Source: Paracoccaceae bacterium
Lineage (GTDB): Bacteria > Pseudomonadota > Alphaproteobacteria > Rhodobacterales > Rhodobacteraceae
Direction: 5' to 3'
Assembly (NCBI GenBank): GCA_023134935.1
Contig: JAGLUD010000231.1
Coordinates: forward strand, 1 to 12,247
Length of the DNA: 12,247 bases
Positions within the stretch are counted from its first letter, which is position 1; every line of letters starts with the position of its first letter. Positions 7,097-12,247 of this stretch are shown here, piece after piece. The notes under the pieces are model-generated. The model saw only the letters and a program-made list of their open reading frames with translations, ran no database searches and was not told the origin of the DNA. The position numbers and the translations under genes were made by a program.

Positions 7097-7936
7097 ATGC
7101 GCTTTACTGGCACAGATGACTATGTAGCAACCGATGACCTGAAAGTAGCTGTAAACGCTGCAATTGCGCTGGAACGCCCGCTTTTGGTCAAAGGCGAGCC
7201 CGGAACCGGCAAAACCGAGCTGGCCCGCCAGATTTCCGATGCTTTGGGCGTCGAAATGCTAGCGTGGAACATCAAATCCACCACCAAAGCGCAGCAGGGT
7301 TTGTATGAGTACGACGCCGTTTCCCGCCTACGTGATTCGCAGCTGGGTGACGAGCGGGTGAACGATGTGCGCAACTACATCAAGCAGGGTAAACTCTGGC
7401 AGGCCTTCACAGCGGACAATCGCGTCGTGCTGTTGATCGACGAAATCGACAAGGCTGATATCGAGTTCCCTAACGACCTGTTGCAAGAACTCGACAAGAT
7501 GGAATTCCACGTTTACGAGACTGGCGAAACCGTCGTGGCCAAACACCGCCCGATTATCATTATCACCTCCAACAACGAAAAAGAGCTGCCGGATGCCTTC
7601 CTGCGTCGCTGCTTCTTCCACTACATCCGGTTCCCCGACACCGAAACGATGCAGAAAATCGTTGATGTGCATTTCCCGAACATTAAAACGGATTTGCTTG
7701 AAGAAGCGTTAACGCAATTCTACAAAATTCGCGAAACCCCGAACTTAAAGAAAAAGCCATCGACCAGCGAAGTATTGGACTGGTTGAAGTTGCTGCTTAG
7801 CGAAGATCTGAGCGCAGAAGCGTTGCGCGAGGATGCGACGCTGAACCTGCCCAAAATGCACGGCGCATTGTTGAAAAACGAACAGGATGTACATCTGTTT
7901 GAACGGCTCGCATTTGTCGCGAGGAAACACAGATGA
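7097..7936 (+). CDS. MoxR-family AAA+ ATPase
   Basis: This 279-residue AAA+ ATPase of the MoxR group is expected to form a ring that remodels or matures client proteins together with a VWA-domain partner. Walker A is GEPGTGKT (33-40). Walker B is VLLIDE (111-116). Sensor 1 is in ITSNN (156-160), and the arginine-finger region is DAFLRRC (166-172). A lid domain follows from about residue 185. The first ten residues and the open motif-rich N-terminus support ATG 7097, with GGTGA 4 nt upstream. The next gene overlaps its stop by 4 nt (ATGA), and the likely VWA partner lies two genes further on. There is no signal peptide, so it is cytoplasmic. MoxR/VWA pairs such as RavA-ViaA and CoxD-CoxE are the known parallels; the client here is unknown. 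Confidence 0.93.
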   Translation: MRFTGTDDYVATDDLKVAVNAAIALERPLLVKGEPGTGKTELARQISDALGVEMLAWNIKSTTKAQQGLYEYDAVSRLRDSQLGDERVNDVRNYIKQGKLWQAFTADNRVVLLIDEIDKADIEFPNDLLQELDKMEFHVYETGETVVAKHRPIIIITSNNEKELPDAFLRRCFFHYIRFPDTETMQKIVDVHFPNIKTDLLEEALTQFYKIRETPNLKKKPSTSEVLDWLKLLLSEDLSAEALREDATLNLPKMHGALLKNEQDVHLFERLAFVARKHR

Positions 7937-8373
7937 CCTTAACGATACGCGCCCTTACAGCAGCCGACGAGGCCGAGTGGCGTGTTCTGTGGACTGGTTA
8001 TCTGGACTATTATGAAACATCGGTGCCGGAGGAGGTATATGTTTCGTCCTTCGCCCGCATGCTTTCGGGTAAGGACGATGAGTTCCACGGCATGGTGGCA
8101 GAACTGGACGGCAAGCTGGTTGGCCTGGTCCATTACCTGTTCCACCGCCACGGTTGGAAGATCGAGAACGTCTGTTATCTGCAAGACCTATACACCGACC
8201 CGACCGTGCGCGGCAAAAGCATTGGGCGCGCCTTGATCGAGGCGACCTACAAGGCCGCCGACGAAGCGGGTGCACCGACAGTTTACTGGCTGACACAAGA
8301 CTTTAACGAGGCTGGCCGCCGTCTGTATAACCGCGTTGGCCAGCTAACTCCATTCATCAAATACACACGTTAG
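7933..8373 (+). CDS. GNAT-family N-acetyltransferase
   Basis: This 146-residue single-domain GNAT protein should transfer an acetyl group from acetyl-CoA to an amine on a small molecule or protein. The N-terminal strand TIRALTAADEAEW (4-16), the central strand with LVGLVHY (62-68), motif A beginning YLQDLYTDPTVRGKSIG (82-98) and the C-terminal NEAGRRLYNRVG helix (125-136) are all typical. The pyrophosphate-binding loop reads RGKSIG (93-98), so the first glycine of the usual R-x-x-G-x-G is serine; this is tolerated in many members. GAGGA sits 7 nt before ATG 7933, and the gene overlaps the ATPase stop by 4 nt, so translation is coupled. Its place between the MoxR and VWA genes suggests a link with that module, possibly modification of a client, but no substrate can be named. 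Confidence 0.9.
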   Translation: MTLTIRALTAADEAEWRVLWTGYLDYYETSVPEEVYVSSFARMLSGKDDEFHGMVAELDGKLVGLVHYLFHRHGWKIENVCYLQDLYTDPTVRGKSIGRALIEATYKAADEAGAPTVYWLTQDFNEAGRRLYNRVGQLTPFIKYTR

Positions 8374-8381
8374 GAAACCAC

Positions 8382-8552
8382 ATGATACTCGGATTAATCG
8401 GCGCCATCATCGGTGCGATCCTTGGTTGGGTTCGCGCCACCAAACGCGGCGGAAATACGGCTGACAAGTTGCAATATGCGGCGGCCCACGGCATCGCGTT
8501 TCTACTGGTCGGCTACTTCATCGCGCTATTCATGGCGAAGTGGGGCATCTAG
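8382..8552 (+). CDS. Small two-helix membrane protein (56 residues)
   Basis: This short frame reads from ATG 8382 to TAG at 8550-8552. AGGA lies 6 nt upstream of the start. The predicted protein has a glycine- and isoleucine-rich hydrophobic segment at residues 1-17, a short charged loop (RATKRGGNTADK, 18-29) and a second hydrophobic segment at about 34-52. This fits a hairpin inner-membrane protein with a positively charged, probably cytoplasmic loop. It sits 8 nt after the acetyltransferase gene, and the VWA gene starts directly after its stop. The ribosome site, the fit in the gap and the hydrophobic pattern support a real gene. I do not recognise the family. It could anchor the VWA protein or the acetyltransferase at the membrane. 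Confidence 0.8.
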   Translation: MILGLIGAIIGAILGWVRATKRGGNTADKLQYAAAHGIAFLLVGYFIALFMAKWGI

Positions 8553-9737
8553 GTGTTCCTCCAGTTTTTCACCAACCTACGGGACGCCAAAATCCCCGTA
8601 TCCCTGCGGGAATATCTTAGCTTTCTCGAAGCTATGGATGCGTCGTTGGTGCTGTATGATGTGGAGGGGTTCTACTACCTAGCCCGCACGATCATGGTGA
8701 AAGACGAACGGAATCTGGACAAGTTCGACCAAGCGTTTTCGGCGACCTTCAGCGGTTTGGAAACCATGACGGTCGAAGACATTATGAACGCCGTGGACGT
8801 GCCGGAAGACTGGATTCGCAAGCTGGCCGAGAAAACTCTGTCGAAGGAAGAGATGGCCGAGATTGAAGCCTTAGGCGGTTTCGACAAGCTGATGGAGACT
8901 CTGAAGCAGCGGTTGGCGGAGCAGGAGAAACGACATCAAGGTGGGTCCAAATGGATCGGCACGGCGGGAACTTCGCCCTTTGGTGCGTATGGGTATAACC
9001 CTGAAGGTATCCGTATTGGGCAGCATGAAAGCCGGCATCAACGGGCGGTAAAAGTCTGGGACAAACGCGAGTTTCGCAATCTGGATGACAGCGTGGAACT
9101 GGGCACGCGTAACATCAAAGTTGCGTTGAAACGCCTGCGTCGCTGGGCGCGTGAAGGTGCCGATGACGAGCTGGATCTGGACGGTACTATTCGCGCCACG
9201 GCGGAACACGGCTATATCGACATCAAGACACGGCCGGAGCGGCGGAACAACGTTAAGGTTTTGTTATTTCTTGATATTGGCGGATCAATGGACGCACATA
9301 TCCGCATGGTCGAGGAGCTGTTTTCAGCCGCCAAGACCGAGTTCAAACATCTGGAGCATTACTACTTCCACAACTGCCTTTATGAAGGCGTCTGGAAGGA
9401 CAACAACCGACGTTGGACAGACCAAATCCCGACGTGGGATGTGCTGCACACCTATGGTTCCGATTACAAATGTATCTTCGTGGGCGACGCGGCGATGTCC
9501 CCTTACGAGATCGCCTATCGCGGTGGTGCGAACGAGCATTACAACGAGGAAGCCGGTGAAACTTGGTTAAACCGCGCCCGCGAACAATGGCCGGATCACA
9601 TATGGATCAACCCGACGCAGCAGGATTATTGGCAATACACGCACTCCATCGGTATGATCCGCGAGATATTTCAAAACCGCATGTTCCCGATGACCCTGAA
9701 AGGGATCGAAGGGGCAATGAAGGAGCTGGGACGATGA
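8553..9737 (+). CDS. CoxE-like VWA-domain protein, MoxR partner
   Basis: This 394-residue cytoplasmic protein carries a C-terminal von Willebrand factor A domain of the CoxE-like kind. The N-terminal part (1-130) is helical, with the conserved-looking LREYLSFLEAM and VKDERNLDKFDQAF stretches. A charged linker leads to the VWA domain from about residue 230. The MIDAS start is LFLDIGGSMD (238-247), with D241 and S245 kept but glycine at 243 where DxSxS has its first serine. A later MIDAS-type acidic loop is GDAAMSPYE (311-319). The start is GTG 8553, immediately after the stop of the preceding gene, and the N-terminus begins cleanly there. Such proteins work with a MoxR ATPase, which lies two genes upstream. 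Metal binding may be altered by the glycine, or this may be a subgroup feature. The next gene overlaps its stop by 4 nt. Confidence 0.9.
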   Translation: MFLQFFTNLRDAKIPVSLREYLSFLEAMDASLVLYDVEGFYYLARTIMVKDERNLDKFDQAFSATFSGLETMTVEDIMNAVDVPEDWIRKLAEKTLSKEEMAEIEALGGFDKLMETLKQRLAEQEKRHQGGSKWIGTAGTSPFGAYGYNPEGIRIGQHESRHQRAVKVWDKREFRNLDDSVELGTRNIKVALKRLRRWAREGADDELDLDGTIRATAEHGYIDIKTRPERRNNVKVLLFLDIGGSMDAHIRMVEELFSAAKTEFKHLEHYYFHNCLYEGVWKDNNRRWTDQIPTWDVLHTYGSDYKCIFVGDAAMSPYEIAYRGGANEHYNEEAGETWLNRAREQWPDHIWINPTQQDYWQYTHSIGMIREIFQNRMFPMTLKGIEGAMKELGR

Positions 9738-10066
9738 AGAGGCTGTGGAGCGATCATAAACTTCTGGTGTTGGGCTTTTTGGGCGCGCTGATACTGACGA
9801 CAATTCTGTTCATGCGCCTGATTGCCGATGTTGCATATTGGCCGCAACATCAGGACGAACCGATATCGGGTTGGATGACGGTTGGCTATGTGGCGCATTC
9901 TTATGACGTTGATAAAGACGGGTTGATCCAAGCGCTGGGGATCGAGACCGATTTACGGCGGCATCTGACATTGAAGGCCGTTGCAGACGGACAGGATATG
10001 TCGTTGGCAGAACTTCGAAATGCATTGCTAAAAGCCATTATTGATCAGCGTGTGACCAGTGACTGA
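9734..10066 (+). CDS. Small single-span membrane protein of unknown function (110 residues)
   Basis: The protein starts with a short basic N-terminus (MKRLWSDHK), then one transmembrane helix at about residues 9-29. A soluble domain of about 75 residues follows, probably on the periplasmic side judging by charge, although this is not certain. That domain has two helical halves of similar shape (ISGWMTVGYVAHSYDVD, then LTLKAVADGQDMSLAELRNAL), resembling a short duplicated helix-turn-helix fold. I do not recognise the family. AGGAG lies 8 nt before ATG 9734, and the ATGA overlap with the VWA gene supports this start over an in-frame ATG at 9563 inside the VWA gene. It overlaps the DedA gene by 8 nt, so the two membrane proteins are probably made together. 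Confidence 0.82.
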   Translation: MKRLWSDHKLLVLGFLGALILTTILFMRLIADVAYWPQHQDEPISGWMTVGYVAHSYDVDKDGLIQALGIETDLRRHLTLKAVADGQDMSLAELRNALLKAIIDQRVTSD

Positions 10067-10670
10067 AACGATCCTCTCCCTTGTACCCACCTACGGGTTA
10101 CCGTTTTTGTTCGGCATTGCAGTGCTTGCCGCATCCGGCGTACCCGTGTCCAGCAGTCTCGCGTTGCTGGTGACCGGCGCGTTCATCGCGAGCGGGGAAC
10201 TTGGGTTAACGGAATCCTACCTGACCGCACTGGCGGGGGCCGTAATCGGCGACCAGATCGGGTACCAAATCGGGCTTCGCGCGGGAAATGCTGTCGAAGA
10301 GCGGCTTAGCCGCAAACCCAAACGTGCCGCACAATTAATGCGGGCTAAAGAATTCATCGGCCGTTTCGGCGGAGTCGGCGTTTTCCTGACCCGCTGGTTG
10401 CTGGCCCCTATTGGTCCGATAACCAACGTCATCTGCGGGGCGAGCGACATGCGCTGGCTTCGGTTCACAATCTGGGATTTCGCTGGCGAGGTGCTGTGGG
10501 TCGCGATTTATATCGGTGCGGGTTACGCGTTTCGTGGAAACCTCGAGGAAATCGCGGCATTGATGGGCGAGGCAAGTTGGCTACTGATCGCAGCGCTGGC
10601 TGCGCTGGGAATGGGTATCCGCGTTCTTGTGGTGCTTAGACAGCACCGAAATGAAAACAAAAAGGCATGA
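10059..10670 (+). CDS. DedA/VTT-family membrane protein
   Basis: This 203-residue inner-membrane protein belongs to the DedA family, linked to lipid-carrier or phospholipid flipping and to membrane potential homeostasis. Hydrophobic segments lie near residues 12-45, 53-75, 105-128, 138-158 and 172-194. The re-entrant-loop region with AASGVPVSSSLALL (24-37) and the family motif GDQIGYQIGLRAG (64-76) are clear. The second conserved region reads FLTRWLLAPIGPITN (109-123); R112 and P117 match the family R-x-x-P core, but the second arginine of the usual P-x-x-R is replaced. The start is GTG 10059, overlapping the previous gene by 8 nt with no separate ribosome site, so re-initiation is likely. 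The stop overlaps the P450 start by 4 nt. DedA membership is firm; the transported molecule is unknown. Confidence 0.87.
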   Translation: MTETILSLVPTYGLPFLFGIAVLAASGVPVSSSLALLVTGAFIASGELGLTESYLTALAGAVIGDQIGYQIGLRAGNAVEERLSRKPKRAAQLMRAKEFIGRFGGVGVFLTRWLLAPIGPITNVICGASDMRWLRFTIWDFAGEVLWVAIYIGAGYAFRGNLEEIAALMGEASWLLIAALAALGMGIRVLVVLRQHRNENKKA

Positions 10671-11821
10671 GCGACGCACCGGTTTTTGATATCGATCCTG
10701 CGGATTTCTGGGCGGACCCTTATCCAGCTTTGGCACGTATGCGCGCCGTTGGGTCGCTGGTTTATGTCCCGCAATTTGATCGCACAATGATCGTCAAACG
10801 TGACGAAATCGTTAATGCAGAACCGAAAATCGAGGTGTTTAGTTCTGAACAGCCTGAAGGGTTGATGAACAAGTTGCTGGGTCAAAACGTCATGCGCCGC
10901 GATGGTGAGGCGCATAAGGTGGAGCGCAAAGCGCTGTTCCCATGTGTCTCGCCCAAGACGGCGCGGGATCACTGGACAGCGATTTTTCGGACGGAGGCCG
11001 AGGCGATTTTGGCGGAGTTGGTTCCCAAAGGCGCGGCTGATCTGTTCATAGAATACGGCACCCGCTTGTCTGCACAATGCCTGATCAAGATCACAGGGTT
11101 GGAGACAGCCACATGGCAGGAGATGGACGTCTGGTCCCAAGCGATGATCGACGGGATTGCGAATTATACGGGTGACGCGGAAGTGGAGGCGCGGTGTAAT
11201 GCGGCCACGGTTGCCGTGGATGCGGCGATCGATGCGATGTTGCCCAAGGCCGGGCAGAAATCGCTGGATATGATAAATGTGATGCTGGCGGCGGGGCTGT
11301 CAGAAGAAAGCCTCCGCGCCAATATCAAGTTGACGATAACTGGCGGGCAGAACGAGCCACGCGATGTTATTTCAGGCGCGATTTGGGCCTTACTGACCCA
11401 TCCTGACCAACTGGCGTTGGTACAGGCGGGCGAAGTTAGCTGGATGCAGGTATTTGAAGAATTCGTGCGTTGGTTAAGCCCTATCGGCATGTCGCCGCGT
11501 ATCATCGCGCAGGAGCACCGGATCGGGGATGTGACGCTTGAGGCGGGCGATAACGTCTTCTTCATGCTCGGGTCCGCCAACCGTGATGAGGCGTATTTCG
11601 ATAACGCGGGCAGTTTTGACATCACGCGCGACGCGGGCAAGCATATCGCGTTTGGCGCTGGTCCGCATTTCTGCGCGGGTGCATGGATCAGCAAAGCAAT
11701 GGTTGCCGATGTTGCGCTGCCGATGCTGTTCGATGCCATGCCGGATTTGCGCCTGACCGACGACGTGCGTGTCGGTGGCTGGGCCTTCCGCGGCGTCCTG
11801 AATTTGCCTTGCGCGTGGTAG
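10667..11821 (+). CDS. Cytochrome P450
   Basis: This soluble bacterial P450 of 384 residues, slightly shorter than the usual 400 or so, would use ferredoxin-supplied electrons to oxygenate a substrate. The haem-binding loop is FGAGPHFCAG (329-338) with C336 as the thiolate ligand. The K-helix ExxR is E265-F-V-R268. The C-helix region has HKVERKALF (83-91). The I-helix oxygen-binding segment reads GGQNEPRD (226-233), so the usual acid/threonine pair is missing, and N229-E230 with P231 take its place. No ferredoxin or reductase gene lies nearby. The start ATG overlaps the DedA stop by 4 nt; AAAGG is too close to act well, so coupling is likely. The family is certain; the substrate and the reason for its place in this operon are unknown. 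Confidence 0.93.
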   Translation: MSDAPVFDIDPADFWADPYPALARMRAVGSLVYVPQFDRTMIVKRDEIVNAEPKIEVFSSEQPEGLMNKLLGQNVMRRDGEAHKVERKALFPCVSPKTARDHWTAIFRTEAEAILAELVPKGAADLFIEYGTRLSAQCLIKITGLETATWQEMDVWSQAMIDGIANYTGDAEVEARCNAATVAVDAAIDAMLPKAGQKSLDMINVMLAAGLSEESLRANIKLTITGGQNEPRDVISGAIWALLTHPDQLALVQAGEVSWMQVFEEFVRWLSPIGMSPRIIAQEHRIGDVTLEAGDNVFFMLGSANRDEAYFDNAGSFDITRDAGKHIAFGAGPHFCAGAWISKAMVADVALPMLFDAMPDLRLTDDVRVGGWAFRGVLNLPCAW

Positions 11822-11843
11822 GCGCGCGCCCCATATATACGCC

Positions 11844-12247
11844 ATGACACGTTTTATCCCCATCCTGCTGGCCATCATCGTCGGCGTCGTTATGTTCAAG
11901 GTTTCCGCTTGGCGAAGCGGCAAGAACCTTGATGCGCAATCGACGCCGCTGAAAGACCCTGCGTTGCTGGCGTTGACCAAACGCATGGCTGGGCAACTGG
12001 ATTTGCCGCGCCTTAAAGTTCACATCTATGAAATTGAGCCGATTAACGGGCTGGCAGCTGCGGATGGGCGGATTTTTATCACGCGCGGGTTTATGAACAA
12101 ATACCGTGACGGGATTGTTGACGCCGAAGAATTGGCGAGTGTGATCGCCCATGAACTGGGTCATGTTGCCCTTGGGCATTCCAAACGGCGTATGCTGGAT
12201 TTTGCAGGAGCTAATGCCGCGCGCGTTATACTGATGACCGTGGTCGG
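11844..12247 (+). CDS. M48-family membrane zinc metalloprotease, 3' end outside the window
   Basis: The visible 134 residues show an N-terminal transmembrane helix (about 3-20) and then the start of an M48 peptidase domain. The typical strand NGLAAADGRIFITRGF (68-83) precedes the zinc-binding motif HELGH (103-107), where H103 and H107 bind zinc and E104 is catalytic. The gene continues beyond the window. M48 proteases such as HtpX, LoiP and BepA degrade or repair damaged membrane and envelope proteins; which subgroup this is cannot be told without the C-terminal part. It starts 22 nt after the P450 stop, in the same direction. No Shine-Dalgarno sequence precedes ATG 11844. It probably belongs to the same transcript, with a role in envelope quality control inferred. 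Confidence 0.88.
   Translation, partial: MTRFIPILLAIIVGVVMFKVSAWRSGKNLDAQSTPLKDPALLALTKRMAGQLDLPRLKVHIYEIEPINGLAAADGRIFITRGFMNKYRDGIVDAEELASVIAHELGHVALGHSKRRMLDFAGANAARVILMTVV

Noticed and set aside
9563..9733. Upstream extension of the 110-residue membrane protein to ATG 9563
   Set aside because: It would lie inside the VWA gene in another frame. ATG 9734 has a good ribosome site and starts directly before the membrane helix.
11821..11830. GGCGCGCGCC palindrome after the P450 stop as a terminator or operator
   Set aside because: It has no loop or T-tract and is likely a chance GC-rich palindrome.
11834..11839. TATATA as the -10 box of a separate promoter for the M48 gene
   Set aside because: The best -35-like hexamer, TTGCGC at 11809, is 19 nt away, and the ATG is only 4 nt after the box; read-through from the operon is simpler.
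1..12247. Mobile elements, CRISPR arrays, tRNA or rRNA genes, attachment sites
   Set aside because: No transposase or integrase motif, regularly spaced repeats or RNA-gene sequence was seen; the intergenic space is too small for most of them.

Overview
The window looks like chromosomal DNA of an alphaproteobacterium, most likely Rhodobacteraceae (Roseobacter-like). The pointers are a DksA with only one of the four zinc-finger cysteines, a MoxR-type ATPase paired with a CoxE-like VWA protein, compact overlapping gene pairs and moderate GC content. The genus cannot be fixed from the sequence. Coding density is very high and no gap between genes exceeds about 200 bases. I saw no transposon, phage gene, tRNA, rRNA or CRISPR array.

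Left part (1-5263), catabolic and regulatory. A fused HyuA-HyuB 5-oxoprolinase-type ATPase/hydrolase runs leftward off the window edge. Its reading frame is open from position 3182 to base 1. Just upstream in the same direction is a single-component FAD aromatic-type hydroxylase. Divergent from the hydroxylase is an ArsR-family repressor whose reading frame overlaps a SRPBCC/AHSA1 protein by 59 nt. The short divergent region carries a tandem inverted-repeat array (GGTAAG/CTTACC half-sites) that reaches into the arsR start codon. It is a good candidate for an operator controlling both directions.

Middle part (5254-7096). A family III CoA-transferase / alpha-methylacyl-CoA racemase-like gene on the minus strand meets the SRPBCC gene tail to tail with a 10-nt overlap. 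Upstream of it, also on the minus strand, lies dksA, which ends in a clear intrinsic terminator. The racemase-like gene has its Shine-Dalgarno sequence inside a perfect hairpin.

Right part (7097-12247), a plus-strand gene train: MoxR-type AAA+ ATPase, GNAT acetyltransferase, 56-residue membrane protein, CoxE-like VWA protein, 110-residue membrane protein, DedA-family membrane protein, cytochrome P450 and a truncated M48 metalloprotease. The first seven genes overlap or abut (4-nt overlap, 8-nt gap, 0, 4-nt overlap, 8-nt overlap, 4-nt overlap). The M48 gene follows after 22 nt. This strongly suggests one operon.

Inference: the MoxR/VWA pair would be an ATP-driven chaperone or maturation module. 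The small membrane proteins, the DedA protein and the M48 protease point to a cell-envelope role. The place of the P450 in this set is unexplained, and the operon is the best candidate here for an undescribed functional module.
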